The notes under the pieces: model-generated
What the model saw: the letters and a program-made list of their open reading frames with translations, nothing else
What the model was told of the DNA's origin: nothing
Databases searched by the model: none
Shown here: positions 33,205-41,292 of the stretch, piece by piece
How positions within the stretch are numbered: position 1 is the stretch's first letter
Layout: each line of letters starts with the position of its first letter
Translations under genes and position numbers: made by a program
Source of the DNA: an uncultured Eubacteriales bacterium
Lineage (GTDB): Bacteria; Bacillota; Clostridia; Christensenellales; Aristaeellaceae
Direction of reading: 5' to 3'
Length of the DNA: 64,000 nucleotides
Assembly (NCBI GenBank): GCA_902790175.1
Contig: CADAQZ010000005.1
Location: forward strand, 122,173 to 186,172

Positions 33205-33400
33205 ATGCACATGGGCGGGCGGTGGGACCGCGCCCCGCGGCGCAACGCCGTCCCTGCGGGAATGGTGAACGACCTCTCCCGCCTCACTTCGTTCGGCACC
33301 CTCCCCTAAAGGGGAAGGCTCTGGCGGGCGGCGCAACGCCGCCCCTACAACCCCTCCGGCCCTTCGGGCCACCTCCCCTTACACAGGGGAGGCAAGATGC
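33205..33400. repeat. GC-rich intergenic repeat cluster
   Basis: Contains GGCGCAACGCCGTCCCTGCG and GGCGGCGCAACGCCGCCCCT copies, then CTCCCCTAAAGGGGAAGG and CTCCCCTTACACAGGGGAGG hairpins. No coding signal is seen on either strand. Confidence 0.8.
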
Positions 33401-33411
33401 GGCAGCCGCCA

Positions 33412-33522
33412 TCAGCTCCTCACTCCTCACTCCTCACTCTTTCAACTCCACTCTCCACACTCCACACTCCACACTCAACTCTCAACTCTCCACTCTTCAC
33501 TCTTCACTCTTCACTCTCCCCC
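33412..33522. repeat. Heptamer repeat block overlapping a stop codon
   Basis: A run of CACTCCT, CACACTC and CACTCTT units. The last five or six codons of the next minus-strand gene (VKSEE and the stop at 33497) are read from this block. Confidence 0.85.
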
Positions 33523-34660
33523 GCAGCGCCGCGCCGAGCAGCGCAAGGATCACACCCCAGCGCAGGATGCCGCCCCAGAACTCCACCACGCGCAGCTCGC
33601 GGGTGCTCACGCGCACCAGCCGCGCCGCGTCGCCGGTCAGGCTCCAGAACACCTTGGTGATCGACGACCACGCCACGATGTTCTCCGGCACCCATTCCGT
33701 GAACACGTACAACGGCTGCGCCGAGAACAAGAGCAGCAGGTACGTCAGGCCGATCAGCACGCCGTAGCCCAGCAGGATCTGGAAGACAAGCCCGACGAGC
33801 CGCGGGATCAGCGCCTTGAAGTAGCTCTGGCGCAGCGCGCCGCGGAAGCGCTCGATCCACTTTGCCGCGATCGCGGTCATGCGCCTGAACAGGCCCACGA
33901 GCGCGTAGAGGCCCACCACGAGCAAGATCACCCGCGGCAATATCGTGCGCCGCATGGCCTCCTTTTTCAGATCGATCATCGTGCCGCCCGGCTGCCACTG
34001 GCCCGCCGCGTCCTCAAACAGCTGAGACGCGCCCCCGCCGTTCGAGTTCGGCACCGCCGACAGCGTCACGGCGTCCAGCTGGATCTCACAGGCCCCCGCC
34101 GCCAGCAGCGGCACGTAGATGTCGTACAATTCGCCGTCGCCCACGCCGCGCCCGCCCAGCAGGCTCCCGGCGTGGCGCACCGCGCCCACGACGCGAAATT
34201 CCGCATCGTTCAGCTTCACGGTCGCATCCGGCGGCAACTCCTCGCCGAACAGCTTGAAGGCCAGCTCCTCGTCCAGCATGGCCACCCGAGCGCCGTCCTG
34301 CAATTCGCTCTCGCCGATGCGCCGCCCCTGCGTGAGGAAGCGCGGGTAGACCTCCAGCCAGCCCTCGCTGATGGCCCAGAGCGCCGCGCTGGCGGAATGG
34401 TCCCCCGCCGACACGGCCGCGCTCTGTACCACGCCGCCCACGGCCGTCCAGGCCAGCGCGTCCTTCATGCCCTCGCCCAGCTTTTGGCCTTCCTTCGCCA
34501 GCTTGGCGTAGGCCTCGCCCTTCTCGCCGGGCGCGGGGGCGGCGGCGCAGTATTGCAGCGCGTTCGGGGTCTGAAGCAGCATCGCCAGCGCGCCGAGCGC
34601 CATCGCCACGCCCAGGAGCATCAGCACCCAGGGCAGCCTGCGCCTTCTTTCCTTCTTCAT
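33497..34660 (-). CDS. MacB-periplasmic-domain-like membrane protein
   Basis: A single N-terminal membrane helix (LPWVLMLLGVAMALGALAML) is followed by an extracytoplasmic region of about 200 residues (40-240) and three or four hydrophobic segments towards the C-terminus. The external part contains VAMLDEELAFKLFGEELPP and FRVVGAVRHAG, which resemble the MacB_PCD domain of FtsX-type ABC permeases, though no ATPase is encoded nearby. It is the last gene of the seven-gene operon and follows the second HlyD-like adaptor by 12 bp, so a role with that adaptor is inferred. Its C-terminal codons come from a heptamer repeat. Confidence 0.65.
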   Translation of the reverse strand: MKKERRRRLPWVLMLLGVAMALGALAMLLQTPNALQYCAAAPAPGEKGEAYAKLAKEGQKLGEGMKDALAWTAVGGVVQSAAVSAGDHSASAALWAISEGWLEVYPRFLTQGRRIGESELQDGARVAMLDEELAFKLFGEELPPDATVKLNDAEFRVVGAVRHAGSLLGGRGVGDGELYDIYVPLLAAGACEIQLDAVTLSAVPNSNGGGASQLFEDAAGQWQPGGTMIDLKKEAMRRTILPRVILLVVGLYALVGLFRRMTAIAAKWIERFRGALRQSYFKALIPRLVGLVFQILLGYGVLIGLTYLLLLFSAQPLYVFTEWVPENIVAWSSITKVFWSLTGDAARLVRVSTRELRVVEFWGGILRWGVILALLGAALRGRVKSEE

Positions 34661-34672
34661 GCGCGCCTCCCG

Positions 34673-36010
34673 CTATTTCAGATATTCCATCACGGCGTCG
34701 CCGTCGCCGATGGCGCGGTCCTCGCCGTAGGCGATCGTATAATAGCTGATGTCCTCCTTAATGGAGGTCGTGCCGCCGTACTCGCCCGCCACGCCGACCT
34801 CCATCTTGTGGATGCGCAGCGTGTTGCCGCCGAACGCGGCGGTGTTCTGCTCGGTGACGTACACGTAGCGGTCGTCGCCGCTGCCGCGCACGGCGCTGGT
34901 GGGCAGGAGGCTGGTGGCCTCGCGGGCGCGGTAGATCAGCGTCATCGTGGTCTCCTCCTGCATCATCGAGAACACGCTGCCGCGCGCCTTGATCAGCTGC
35001 TCCGTCAGCTGGATGTCGGCGTACTTCTTGCCGTCGGCATCGGTACCCACGGCCACGACCTGCGTATCGATGGCGTCGTAGCTGTCGGGGTTCAGCGAGG
35101 CGGTCATGCCCTCGGACACGACGCGCGTCAGGTTGGAGGTATCCGCCCGCAGCGTGGGCAGGACGCCCTCCTTCGTGATCGTCAGAAGCGCCTTCGAGCC
35201 GTCGTACACGTCGCCCTCCTTCACCTCGATGGCGGCCACGTAGCCGTCGTGCGGCGCGGCGATGGTCTTGGCCTGGTCGTTGAGCGCCACCAGCTTGCGC
35301 AGCTGGGCCTCGGCTTCGGCCTTCTTCTCCTGCTGCTCGCGCTGCTCGGTGATGTAGCTCCACACGTCGTCGGGCACGGTGTAGCGGGAGGCGTCGTCCA
35401 GTGCGGCCTGTGCGGCCTTCTGTGCGGCGGCGGCCTCGCGCCAGCTGTCGATCATCTGTCTGAGGGCGTCGCTGGCCCCCTCGGGATAGCCCGCGTCCAC
35501 GCGCTCCAGGCCCTCGCGGCTCAGCTGGGCCTCCATGCTCAATTCCAGCGCCACGGCGGTGCGACGGGCGTCGCGCAGCGCGAAGAAGGCGTCGGCATAA
35601 GCCTCGTCCCGCTTGTTCACGCGGATGCCGCGGTTCTTGTTCTCCAGCGTCATCAGCGCCTCGGACGCGCTGTCGTAGGCCTCCTGGGCGCTCTTGCGCT
35701 GCTGCTCGAAGTTCGCCACCTTCGCCTCCACCAGCACGTCGCCCTCCTTCACGGTGTAGCCCTCGCGGGTGTTCACCTTGATAATGGTCAGCGTGTTCTC
35801 GTCGTCGAGGGGGAAGGCGATCTCGTCCACCTCCGGGAAGGCGGGCTTGCAGGCGAGCTCCACGCGCTCTTCCAGCTTGCCGCGCTTGGCGGTGGTCAGG
35901 CGCACCTTGGGCGTGGTGATCGTGCGCACCGTGCCGGAAAAGAACATGCACAGCGCCACGCAGATCGCCAAAATCACAATGCCCCGTATGGCAAACTTCT
36001 TGAGATTCAT
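34673..36010 (-). CDS. HlyD/RND-type membrane fusion (adaptor) protein
   Basis: The protein starts with a membrane anchor (AIRGIVILAICVALCMFFSG) and continues outside the membrane. A split biotinyl-lipoyl-like motif is seen as REGYTVKEGDVLVEAKVA before, and APHDGYVAAIEVKEGDVY after, a long coiled-coil hairpin (about residues 105-265) rich in Ala, Glu, Arg and Gln. Beta-barrel and membrane-proximal parts follow (RYVYVTEQNTAAF). Length of 445 aa is typical of MFPs paired with MacB-like exporters. The next gene is MacB-like, which fits. Confidence 0.85.
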   Translation of the reverse strand: MNLKKFAIRGIVILAICVALCMFFSGTVRTITTPKVRLTTAKRGKLEERVELACKPAFPEVDEIAFPLDDENTLTIIKVNTREGYTVKEGDVLVEAKVANFEQQRKSAQEAYDSASEALMTLENKNRGIRVNKRDEAYADAFFALRDARRTAVALELSMEAQLSREGLERVDAGYPEGASDALRQMIDSWREAAAAQKAAQAALDDASRYTVPDDVWSYITEQREQQEKKAEAEAQLRKLVALNDQAKTIAAPHDGYVAAIEVKEGDVYDGSKALLTITKEGVLPTLRADTSNLTRVVSEGMTASLNPDSYDAIDTQVVAVGTDADGKKYADIQLTEQLIKARGSVFSMMQEETTMTLIYRAREATSLLPTSAVRGSGDDRYVYVTEQNTAAFGGNTLRIHKMEVGVAGEYGGTTSIKEDISYYTIAYGEDRAIGDGDAVMEYLK

Positions 36011-36083
36011 AGCAAGACCTCTTTATTACACGTTTCCCGGGCATATTTGCCGGGGGGATCGGGGGCGGCTCCCCCGTCCACAA

Positions 36084-36968
36084 TCATTTCAACTCCGTCA
36101 GCTGCACGCCCGCGAGGATGTCCTTGAGGAAGTACAGGTAGATGAACAGCGCCGGGAGGATGTAGATCGACGCGCCGGCGAACTCAATGCCGCTGGACGA
36201 GCTCGCCAGCTGGTTGAACATCACCGACAGCGGCTGCAAATCCATCCGCTGGCTGAGATACGTCATCGGCTGCTCCACCAAATTCCAACAGTCCGCGAAC
36301 GACAGCGCCACCGCCGCGCCGATGATTGGCCGGCACACGGGCAGCACGATCAAGCCATAGCAGCGCACGGGCCCCGCGCCGTCCACCTGCGCGGCCTCCA
36401 GCAGCTCGTTGGGCAGGCCCAGCATGAACTGTCGGATCAGGAAGATGTAAAACGGCGCGAACCACATCGGCAGCACCACCGCCCACACCGTGTTCAGAAG
36501 CCCCAGGCTGCGCAGCGTCAATACGTTCGGCACCATCGTCACCTGGAACGGCAGCAGCATCAGCATGATGATGCCGAAGAAGATGGCGTCGCGGCCGCGG
36601 AACTTGAACCGGCTCAGGCCGTAGGCCATCATCGGGATCACCGCCGCCTGCCCCAGCAGGATCAGCACCGTGTAGAGCGCGGAGTTGACGAACATGCGCA
36701 GGATCGATGTGTCGCGGATCAGGATCTCGTAGTACTGCGTCAGCGAGAACATCATCGGCGAAAGCTTCACTTCCATCCACTTCTCCGCGTCATAGCTGCC
36801 GCGGGTCTGCATGAAGGCCTTGATCTCCTCCGGCGAGAAGAACGAATACAGGAACGTCACCGCCACCGGGATCAGCATCAGCAGCGCCAGCGCCATCAGC
36901 AGCGCCCGGGTCAGCCACTTCGAGCCGCCCGGTTCGCGATATTTCAACGCTCTCTCCTGGTCCGTCAT
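36084..36968 (-). CDS. Carbohydrate ABC transporter permease, MalG type
   Basis: This is one of the two membrane subunits of a CUT1-type sugar importer. The EAA loop is clear in LEAAQVDGAGPVRCYGLIVL, and six hydrophobic segments are visible. The ATG at 36968 overlaps the stop of the MalF-type gene by four bases (ATGA), so the two are translationally coupled; the longer open frame to 37433 is out of phase with the true upstream gene. Length is 294 aa. No ATPase gene accompanies it, so a shared MsmK/UgpC-like ATPase elsewhere would be needed. Confidence 0.92.
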   Translation of the reverse strand: MTDQERALKYREPGGSKWLTRALLMALALLMLIPVAVTFLYSFFSPEEIKAFMQTRGSYDAEKWMEVKLSPMMFSLTQYYEILIRDTSILRMFVNSALYTVLILLGQAAVIPMMAYGLSRFKFRGRDAIFFGIIMLMLLPFQVTMVPNVLTLRSLGLLNTVWAVVLPMWFAPFYIFLIRQFMLGLPNELLEAAQVDGAGPVRCYGLIVLPVCRPIIGAAVALSFADCWNLVEQPMTYLSQRMDLQPLSVMFNQLASSSSGIEFAGASIYILPALFIYLYFLKDILAGVQLTELK

Positions 36969-37822
36969 CCGCTCAACCTCTTCAATAGCCTGCGCTGCGT
37001 CAGAAACAGCGCCCCAAACAGCGCGAACACGATCAGCGCGAAGCTGTAGGCCGCGGTGGTCACGTTCTGGTAGTTCAATTTGCCGTACATGTTGTTCATG
37101 TAGTTTTGCAGCGTGTACACGGCCTCGTCCGGGTACGCGCCGCCGATGAAGTAGACCTCCTTGAAGATCTTGAAGGCGTTGATCCACTCCAGTATGATGA
37201 CCAGGAAGGCCGTGGGCACGATCATCGGCAGCGTGATGCCGAACGTCTGCCGCCAGAAGCCCGCGCCCTCCAGCTTGGCGTAGTCGTAGAGGGGCTCGGG
37301 GATGGCCTGCAGCGCCGCCAGGAAGATGATCACCGCGAAGCCCAGGTTCTTCCAAACGAACATCAGTATGATCGGGAAGCGCAGCTGCACGCCCTGCAGC
37401 CAGATCACGCGCTGCAGGCCCAGCGCCGTCCAAAGCCGGTTGACGACGCCGCCGTAGTCAAACGCCACCAGCCAGATCAGCAGCATCGCCGACGAGGGCA
37501 TCAGGTAGGGCAGCAGCACGCTGTTGCGAAAGAACGCCCCCCGGGGCCGCAGCCGGTTCAGCAGCGACGCGATGGCGAACGAAAGCACCCACACCAGCGG
37601 GGCGCACACCAGCGAAAGCTGCATGGTGTTCTTCAGGCCCAGCAGGAACATGGGGTTCTTCCAGATGGCGACGTAGTTCGCCAGGCCGACGAAGGCGTTG
37701 CGGTAGCTGCCGTCGGTCAGGCTGTACCAGATGCCGCCCAGGAAGGGCACGATGTAAAACAGCATCAGCCCCAGCCCGCCCGGCAGCAGGAACAGCCATA
37801 CGGATTTCTTGCGCGTAAACAA
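36965..37822 (-). CDS. Carbohydrate ABC transporter permease, MalF type
   Basis: This is the partner membrane subunit of the sugar importer. The EAA-like loop is YDYAKLEGAGFWRQTFGITL and six membrane segments are visible. No ATG lies near the expected start. TTG 37822 is likely, following GGAGG at 37836-37840 inside the end of the binding-protein gene, and gives 285 aa beginning at the residues FTRKKSVWLF. The longer frame to 37960 overlaps the binding protein and lacks homology. Spacing to the ribosome site is slightly long at 13 bp. Confidence 0.88.
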   Translation of the reverse strand: MFTRKKSVWLFLLPGGLGLMLFYIVPFLGGIWYSLTDGSYRNAFVGLANYVAIWKNPMFLLGLKNTMQLSLVCAPLVWVLSFAIASLLNRLRPRGAFFRNSVLLPYLMPSSAMLLIWLVAFDYGGVVNRLWTALGLQRVIWLQGVQLRFPIILMFVWKNLGFAVIIFLAALQAIPEPLYDYAKLEGAGFWRQTFGITLPMIVPTAFLVIILEWINAFKIFKEVYFIGGAYPDEAVYTLQNYMNNMYGKLNYQNVTTAAYSFALIVFALFGALFLTQRRLLKRLSG

Positions 37823-37827
37823 TGGTT

Positions 37828-40089
37828 TCAGTTTCCCTCCAGCAGCATCATCTGCACCTTCCGGTCGATGCCGGTGAGCATCTCGTCGAGGGAGATCTGG
37901 TGGTCGCGGTACTGGCTGATCAGCTCCCAGGCCTCGCCGGAATCGTCGGCGTAGAGCCACTCCACGCCCGCCAGGGCGATGTGCTCATCGTGGCCGCGAT
38001 ACCAGTCCAGCTCCTTCTGGCCGACATCCCAGCCGTACTCCTCCCAATACGCGAGGTTCTCCTCGGCCTGGGCGAGGCTCTCCTCCAGCATCTGCCGGTC
38101 GACCTCGTCGGCCTCGTCCAGCTGGGCCCGGGTCTCGTCCACCCACTTCTGCGCCTCGCGCAGGTTCTCCTCGTTCTGCGCGCCGCGGATCACCTCATTC
38201 AGGCTGGGATCGACGCAGTAGCGCACGCCGACAGGCAGGCTGTCCGCCAGCGTCTCCATGAACTCCAGCGCCTGCTGGGGATGCTTGGTGAAGGGATTGA
38301 CGACGGCCACGTCCGCGTTCAGCACCAGCGGCATCGGCGTATCGGCGTCCAGGCCCATCAACAGCGGCGTGAAGCCGCCGTAGAAGTTGCCGAACGTGCA
38401 GCCCACGCCGGTCTGCATCAGGATACTGTCCTCGCTGTAGCTGCCGGAGACAGAGCGGCCGTTCTCATCGTCCTCCACCGGCTCGGGCAGACCCAGCGCC
38501 GCGAAGTCGATGTTCTCCAGCTTCGTCAGCAGCCCGCGCAGCAGGTCCGTGTTGTAGCCCATCGCGGGGTCCACGGCGTTCACGTAGCGCTGGTACGCCT
38601 CGAAGATGGCGTAGAACAGGTCGTTCCTGGCATCCTCGGTGGTGTAGCCCTCGTAGAACAGGTGCACCTTGCCCTCGCTGAGCGGCTCCTCCAGCCCGGC
38701 CAGGAAGTCCAAAAAGTCCATCCAGTTGGTCGGCACGTCCTCCAGCGTCATGCCCAGCGCCTCCAGCGCCTTCTCGCTGACGCCGGGCACCCAGCTGTTC
38801 AGGGACACCGGCAGGGCCACCAGGCGCCCGTTCGTGGAGATCGCCTCGCGGATGTCGGGATACATGGTCTCGGCGAAGGCCGCCAGCTTTTCGCTGCCGT
38901 CCAGCTCCATCAGGTAGCCGCGCTTGTACAGGGCGTCGAAGATGGTCGTGCTCGTGTTCAGCACGTAGACGTCGATGCTGTCGTCGCGGTTCATCATGCC
39001 CTCCAGCAGGTTCTGGGTCTCGTTCCAGTCGCGGGAGAGCGCGCAGCTCACGTCGCCGTGGGCGTTGGAGAAGCGGTAGTAGGCGGTGTTGACGCAGTCG
39101 TTCCAGCCGCTGTCGTTCACCTTCAGGCGGATCTCTGCGCGCTGGCCGGGGTCCAGGTTGCGCACGAGCACGCCCTCGGAGCAGGCGACGTAGTAGCCGC
39201 CCGGCAGCACGAACGCGACGGAGCTGCCGTAGTTCTCGAGGGGCATGTCGGTCACGCCCGCGCCGATCTGGCCGGCTTGCACATCCACCGGGCAGATCTC
39301 GCCGCCCTTGGCGCAGTAGATCGTGTCGGTCGCCGCGTCGTAGGCGAGGCTGTTCATCGGGCTGTACTGCGCCACGGCGATCTCCCCCAGCGGCTGCACG
39401 CTGTCGTCCGAGGGATCGTACACCGCCAGGCGCGCGGCCTCCGGCTGGTCGTAGTTGTACTGCTCCACCAGCAGCGTGTCGTCCCGGTAGAGGGTCACGG
39501 CGTAGAAGTCGGTCAATCCATCGACCCGCTCCAGGCTGCCCGTGGACAGGTCCAGCGCGTAGGCACAGTTCGTTCCCGTGTTGTCATAGACGCGCAGCAG
39601 CGCCTTGCCGGATACACCGACGATGGCGTCCGGCCGCGAGGCGTAGGAATCCTGGTCGTAGTAGTCCACCAGGTCGTCCCAATCCACGTCGCACACCTTC
39701 TCGCATGCCAGCTCCTCGCCGTCGCCCGTCAGCTTGTACAGCGTGGCGCCGACGAACTGCGAGTTTTCGCCGTAGCTGGTCAACAGGTCGAGCGCGTAGA
39801 GCTGCCCGTCGGCGGCGAAGGTCAGCAGGTCGTCGCCGTAGCTCGCGCCGTTCTCGCGCTCCGGCAGCACGATCGTGTGCTCCGTCAGATCCTCGTCGCC
39901 CGCCCGGCAGGAGTACAGGGCAGTGCTGCCGCTGCTGAACCAGGCCTCGTCGCCCAGCGGGAAGCCGTAGCTGAAGTAGAGGCTGGCGCCGTCCGGATCC
40001 TTGCCGTAGACGGCGTCGCCCTCCGCGGCCAGCGCCGGCAGCGCCGAAAGCGCCAGCGCGAATATCAGGATAAAGCATATCTTTTTCAT
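37828..40089 (-). CDS. Solute-binding protein with an N-terminal propeller-like domain
   Basis: A signal peptide (KKICFILIFALALSALPALA) has no lipobox cysteine. Residues about 30-320 contain repeated beta-strand patterns (LYALDLLTSYG, LLRVYDNTGTNCAYALDLST, ARLAVYDPSDDSVQPLG), which suggests a propeller. Residues about 330-750 look like a family 1 extracellular sugar-binding protein, with WNETQNLLEGMMNRDDSIDVYVLN, the hinge segment LVALPVSLNSWVPGVS and NPFTKHPQQALEFME near the end. At 753 aa it is about twice the usual size. It precedes the two sugar permeases, which agrees with a transport role, but sensing is equally possible. Confidence 0.75.
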   Translation of the reverse strand: MKKICFILIFALALSALPALAAEGDAVYGKDPDGASLYFSYGFPLGDEAWFSSGSTALYSCRAGDEDLTEHTIVLPERENGASYGDDLLTFAADGQLYALDLLTSYGENSQFVGATLYKLTGDGEELACEKVCDVDWDDLVDYYDQDSYASRPDAIVGVSGKALLRVYDNTGTNCAYALDLSTGSLERVDGLTDFYAVTLYRDDTLLVEQYNYDQPEAARLAVYDPSDDSVQPLGEIAVAQYSPMNSLAYDAATDTIYCAKGGEICPVDVQAGQIGAGVTDMPLENYGSSVAFVLPGGYYVACSEGVLVRNLDPGQRAEIRLKVNDSGWNDCVNTAYYRFSNAHGDVSCALSRDWNETQNLLEGMMNRDDSIDVYVLNTSTTIFDALYKRGYLMELDGSEKLAAFAETMYPDIREAISTNGRLVALPVSLNSWVPGVSEKALEALGMTLEDVPTNWMDFLDFLAGLEEPLSEGKVHLFYEGYTTEDARNDLFYAIFEAYQRYVNAVDPAMGYNTDLLRGLLTKLENIDFAALGLPEPVEDDENGRSVSGSYSEDSILMQTGVGCTFGNFYGGFTPLLMGLDADTPMPLVLNADVAVVNPFTKHPQQALEFMETLADSLPVGVRYCVDPSLNEVIRGAQNEENLREAQKWVDETRAQLDEADEVDRQMLEESLAQAEENLAYWEEYGWDVGQKELDWYRGHDEHIALAGVEWLYADDSGEAWELISQYRDHQISLDEMLTGIDRKVQMMLLEGN

Positions 40090-40139
40090 TGCGTTTTTCT
40101 CCTGTCGATGGTTTTGTCAGACCGCCATGCCGCGGGCGC

Positions 40140-41270
40140 TTATTCCCCGTCCCCGGCGTCGCCGGCGTCCTCCGCGTCCTGTACGTACACGATCACGGAC
40201 ATGTTCAGGCGCACCGAGTCGACGGGCGTGAAGTCCACATAGGCGCTGTACTGCGCGTCGGAGGAGGACTTCTCCTCCTTCTCGTCGCCGACGCTGGAGA
40301 TGCCGGAGACGACGCCGTCCAGCTGCAAAGTGCCGTCCGCGTCCCACTCGAATTCGATGGACACGCGGTCGCCCTCGTGGATCTCGTTCAGGTCGAGCTC
40401 CGAGACCTTCATCTCGATCTGCATCGCGTCCTTGGGATACACCGTGATCAGCTTGCCGCCCTTCTCCACGGCGCTGCCCTGCGCGGCCTCCACGGTGGCG
40501 ACGAAGCCGTCCAGCGGGGAGTAGATCGTGTTGTCCACGGCGTAGAGCCCGTCCAGCACGCCCTCCACCGTCTCAAACAGCACTTCGCCGCGCTCCACGC
40601 GGTCGCCCACCTGCACGTGCAGCTTCAATACGCTGCCGGTGCCCTTTACGGGCACGGCGGCGTTCTGCTGGATGGTGCCGCGGCCGATGCGGCTGGCGGA
40701 GGAGTGGGCGCTGTCGCGGTAGATGCCCACGGTCTCGCCCATGTAAAACTCGCCGCCCACGACCTCCAGCGTGTAGGGCGTGTTGCCGTTCTCGTCCACC
40801 TCGGACACCTTCGTGACCACCGCTGTGCCCACGTGGGTGCCGTCCTTGGTACAGGACAGGTACACGCGCTCGCCGATGTGCACGTACTTGGTGTCGCTGC
40901 TGTTGTAGGCCTTCTCGGTGGTGGCCGAGACGACGTACTTGTTGATGGGCTCCAGGTACATCACGCCGCCGTAGCGCTCGGTGATGCCCTCGGTCTGGTC
41001 GCCCTCCTTGGCGAATATGCCGCTGACGACGCCGTCCATCTCCGCGTAGACCTTCGTGGTCTTGATCGTGGCCACCGGATCGCCCACGCAGATCTTGTCG
41101 CCCTTGCGCAGGGAGAGCTCGTCGACCAGCCCGCCGAACGGCGCGCTGACCGTGATGGTCTCCCGGGAGATCACGGTGCCCTGGAAGGTCACCTGCGCCA
41201 GCGCCGGAGCGCCCAGCGCGAGGATCAGCAGCGCCGCCATCGCGGCGGTGAGGAGCTTGCCTTTGTTCAT
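40140..41270 (-). CDS. HlyD-like adaptor protein (secreted)
   Basis: A signal peptide (LLTAAMAALLILALGAPALA) starts at ATG 41270 with GGGAGG in front; a longer frame to 41288 is not needed. Two lipoyl-like motifs are present: APFGGLVDELSLRKGDKICV and SPLDGFVATVEAAQGSAVEKG, linked by beta strands and lacking a long coiled coil. The C-terminus is an acidic tail (QDAEDAGDAGDGE). It resembles membrane fusion proteins but without a membrane anchor, at 376 aa. It lies between the repeat-rich surface protein and the binding protein. Confidence 0.75.
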   Translation of the reverse strand: MNKGKLLTAAMAALLILALGAPALAQVTFQGTVISRETITVSAPFGGLVDELSLRKGDKICVGDPVATIKTTKVYAEMDGVVSGIFAKEGDQTEGITERYGGVMYLEPINKYVVSATTEKAYNSSDTKYVHIGERVYLSCTKDGTHVGTAVVTKVSEVDENGNTPYTLEVVGGEFYMGETVGIYRDSAHSSASRIGRGTIQQNAAVPVKGTGSVLKLHVQVGDRVERGEVLFETVEGVLDGLYAVDNTIYSPLDGFVATVEAAQGSAVEKGGKLITVYPKDAMQIEMKVSELDLNEIHEGDRVSIEFEWDADGTLQLDGVVSGISSVGDEKEEKSSSDAQYSAYVDFTPVDSVRLNMSVIVYVQDAEDAGDAGDGE

Positions 41271-41292
41271 GTGAAAACCTCCCATCATCGAA

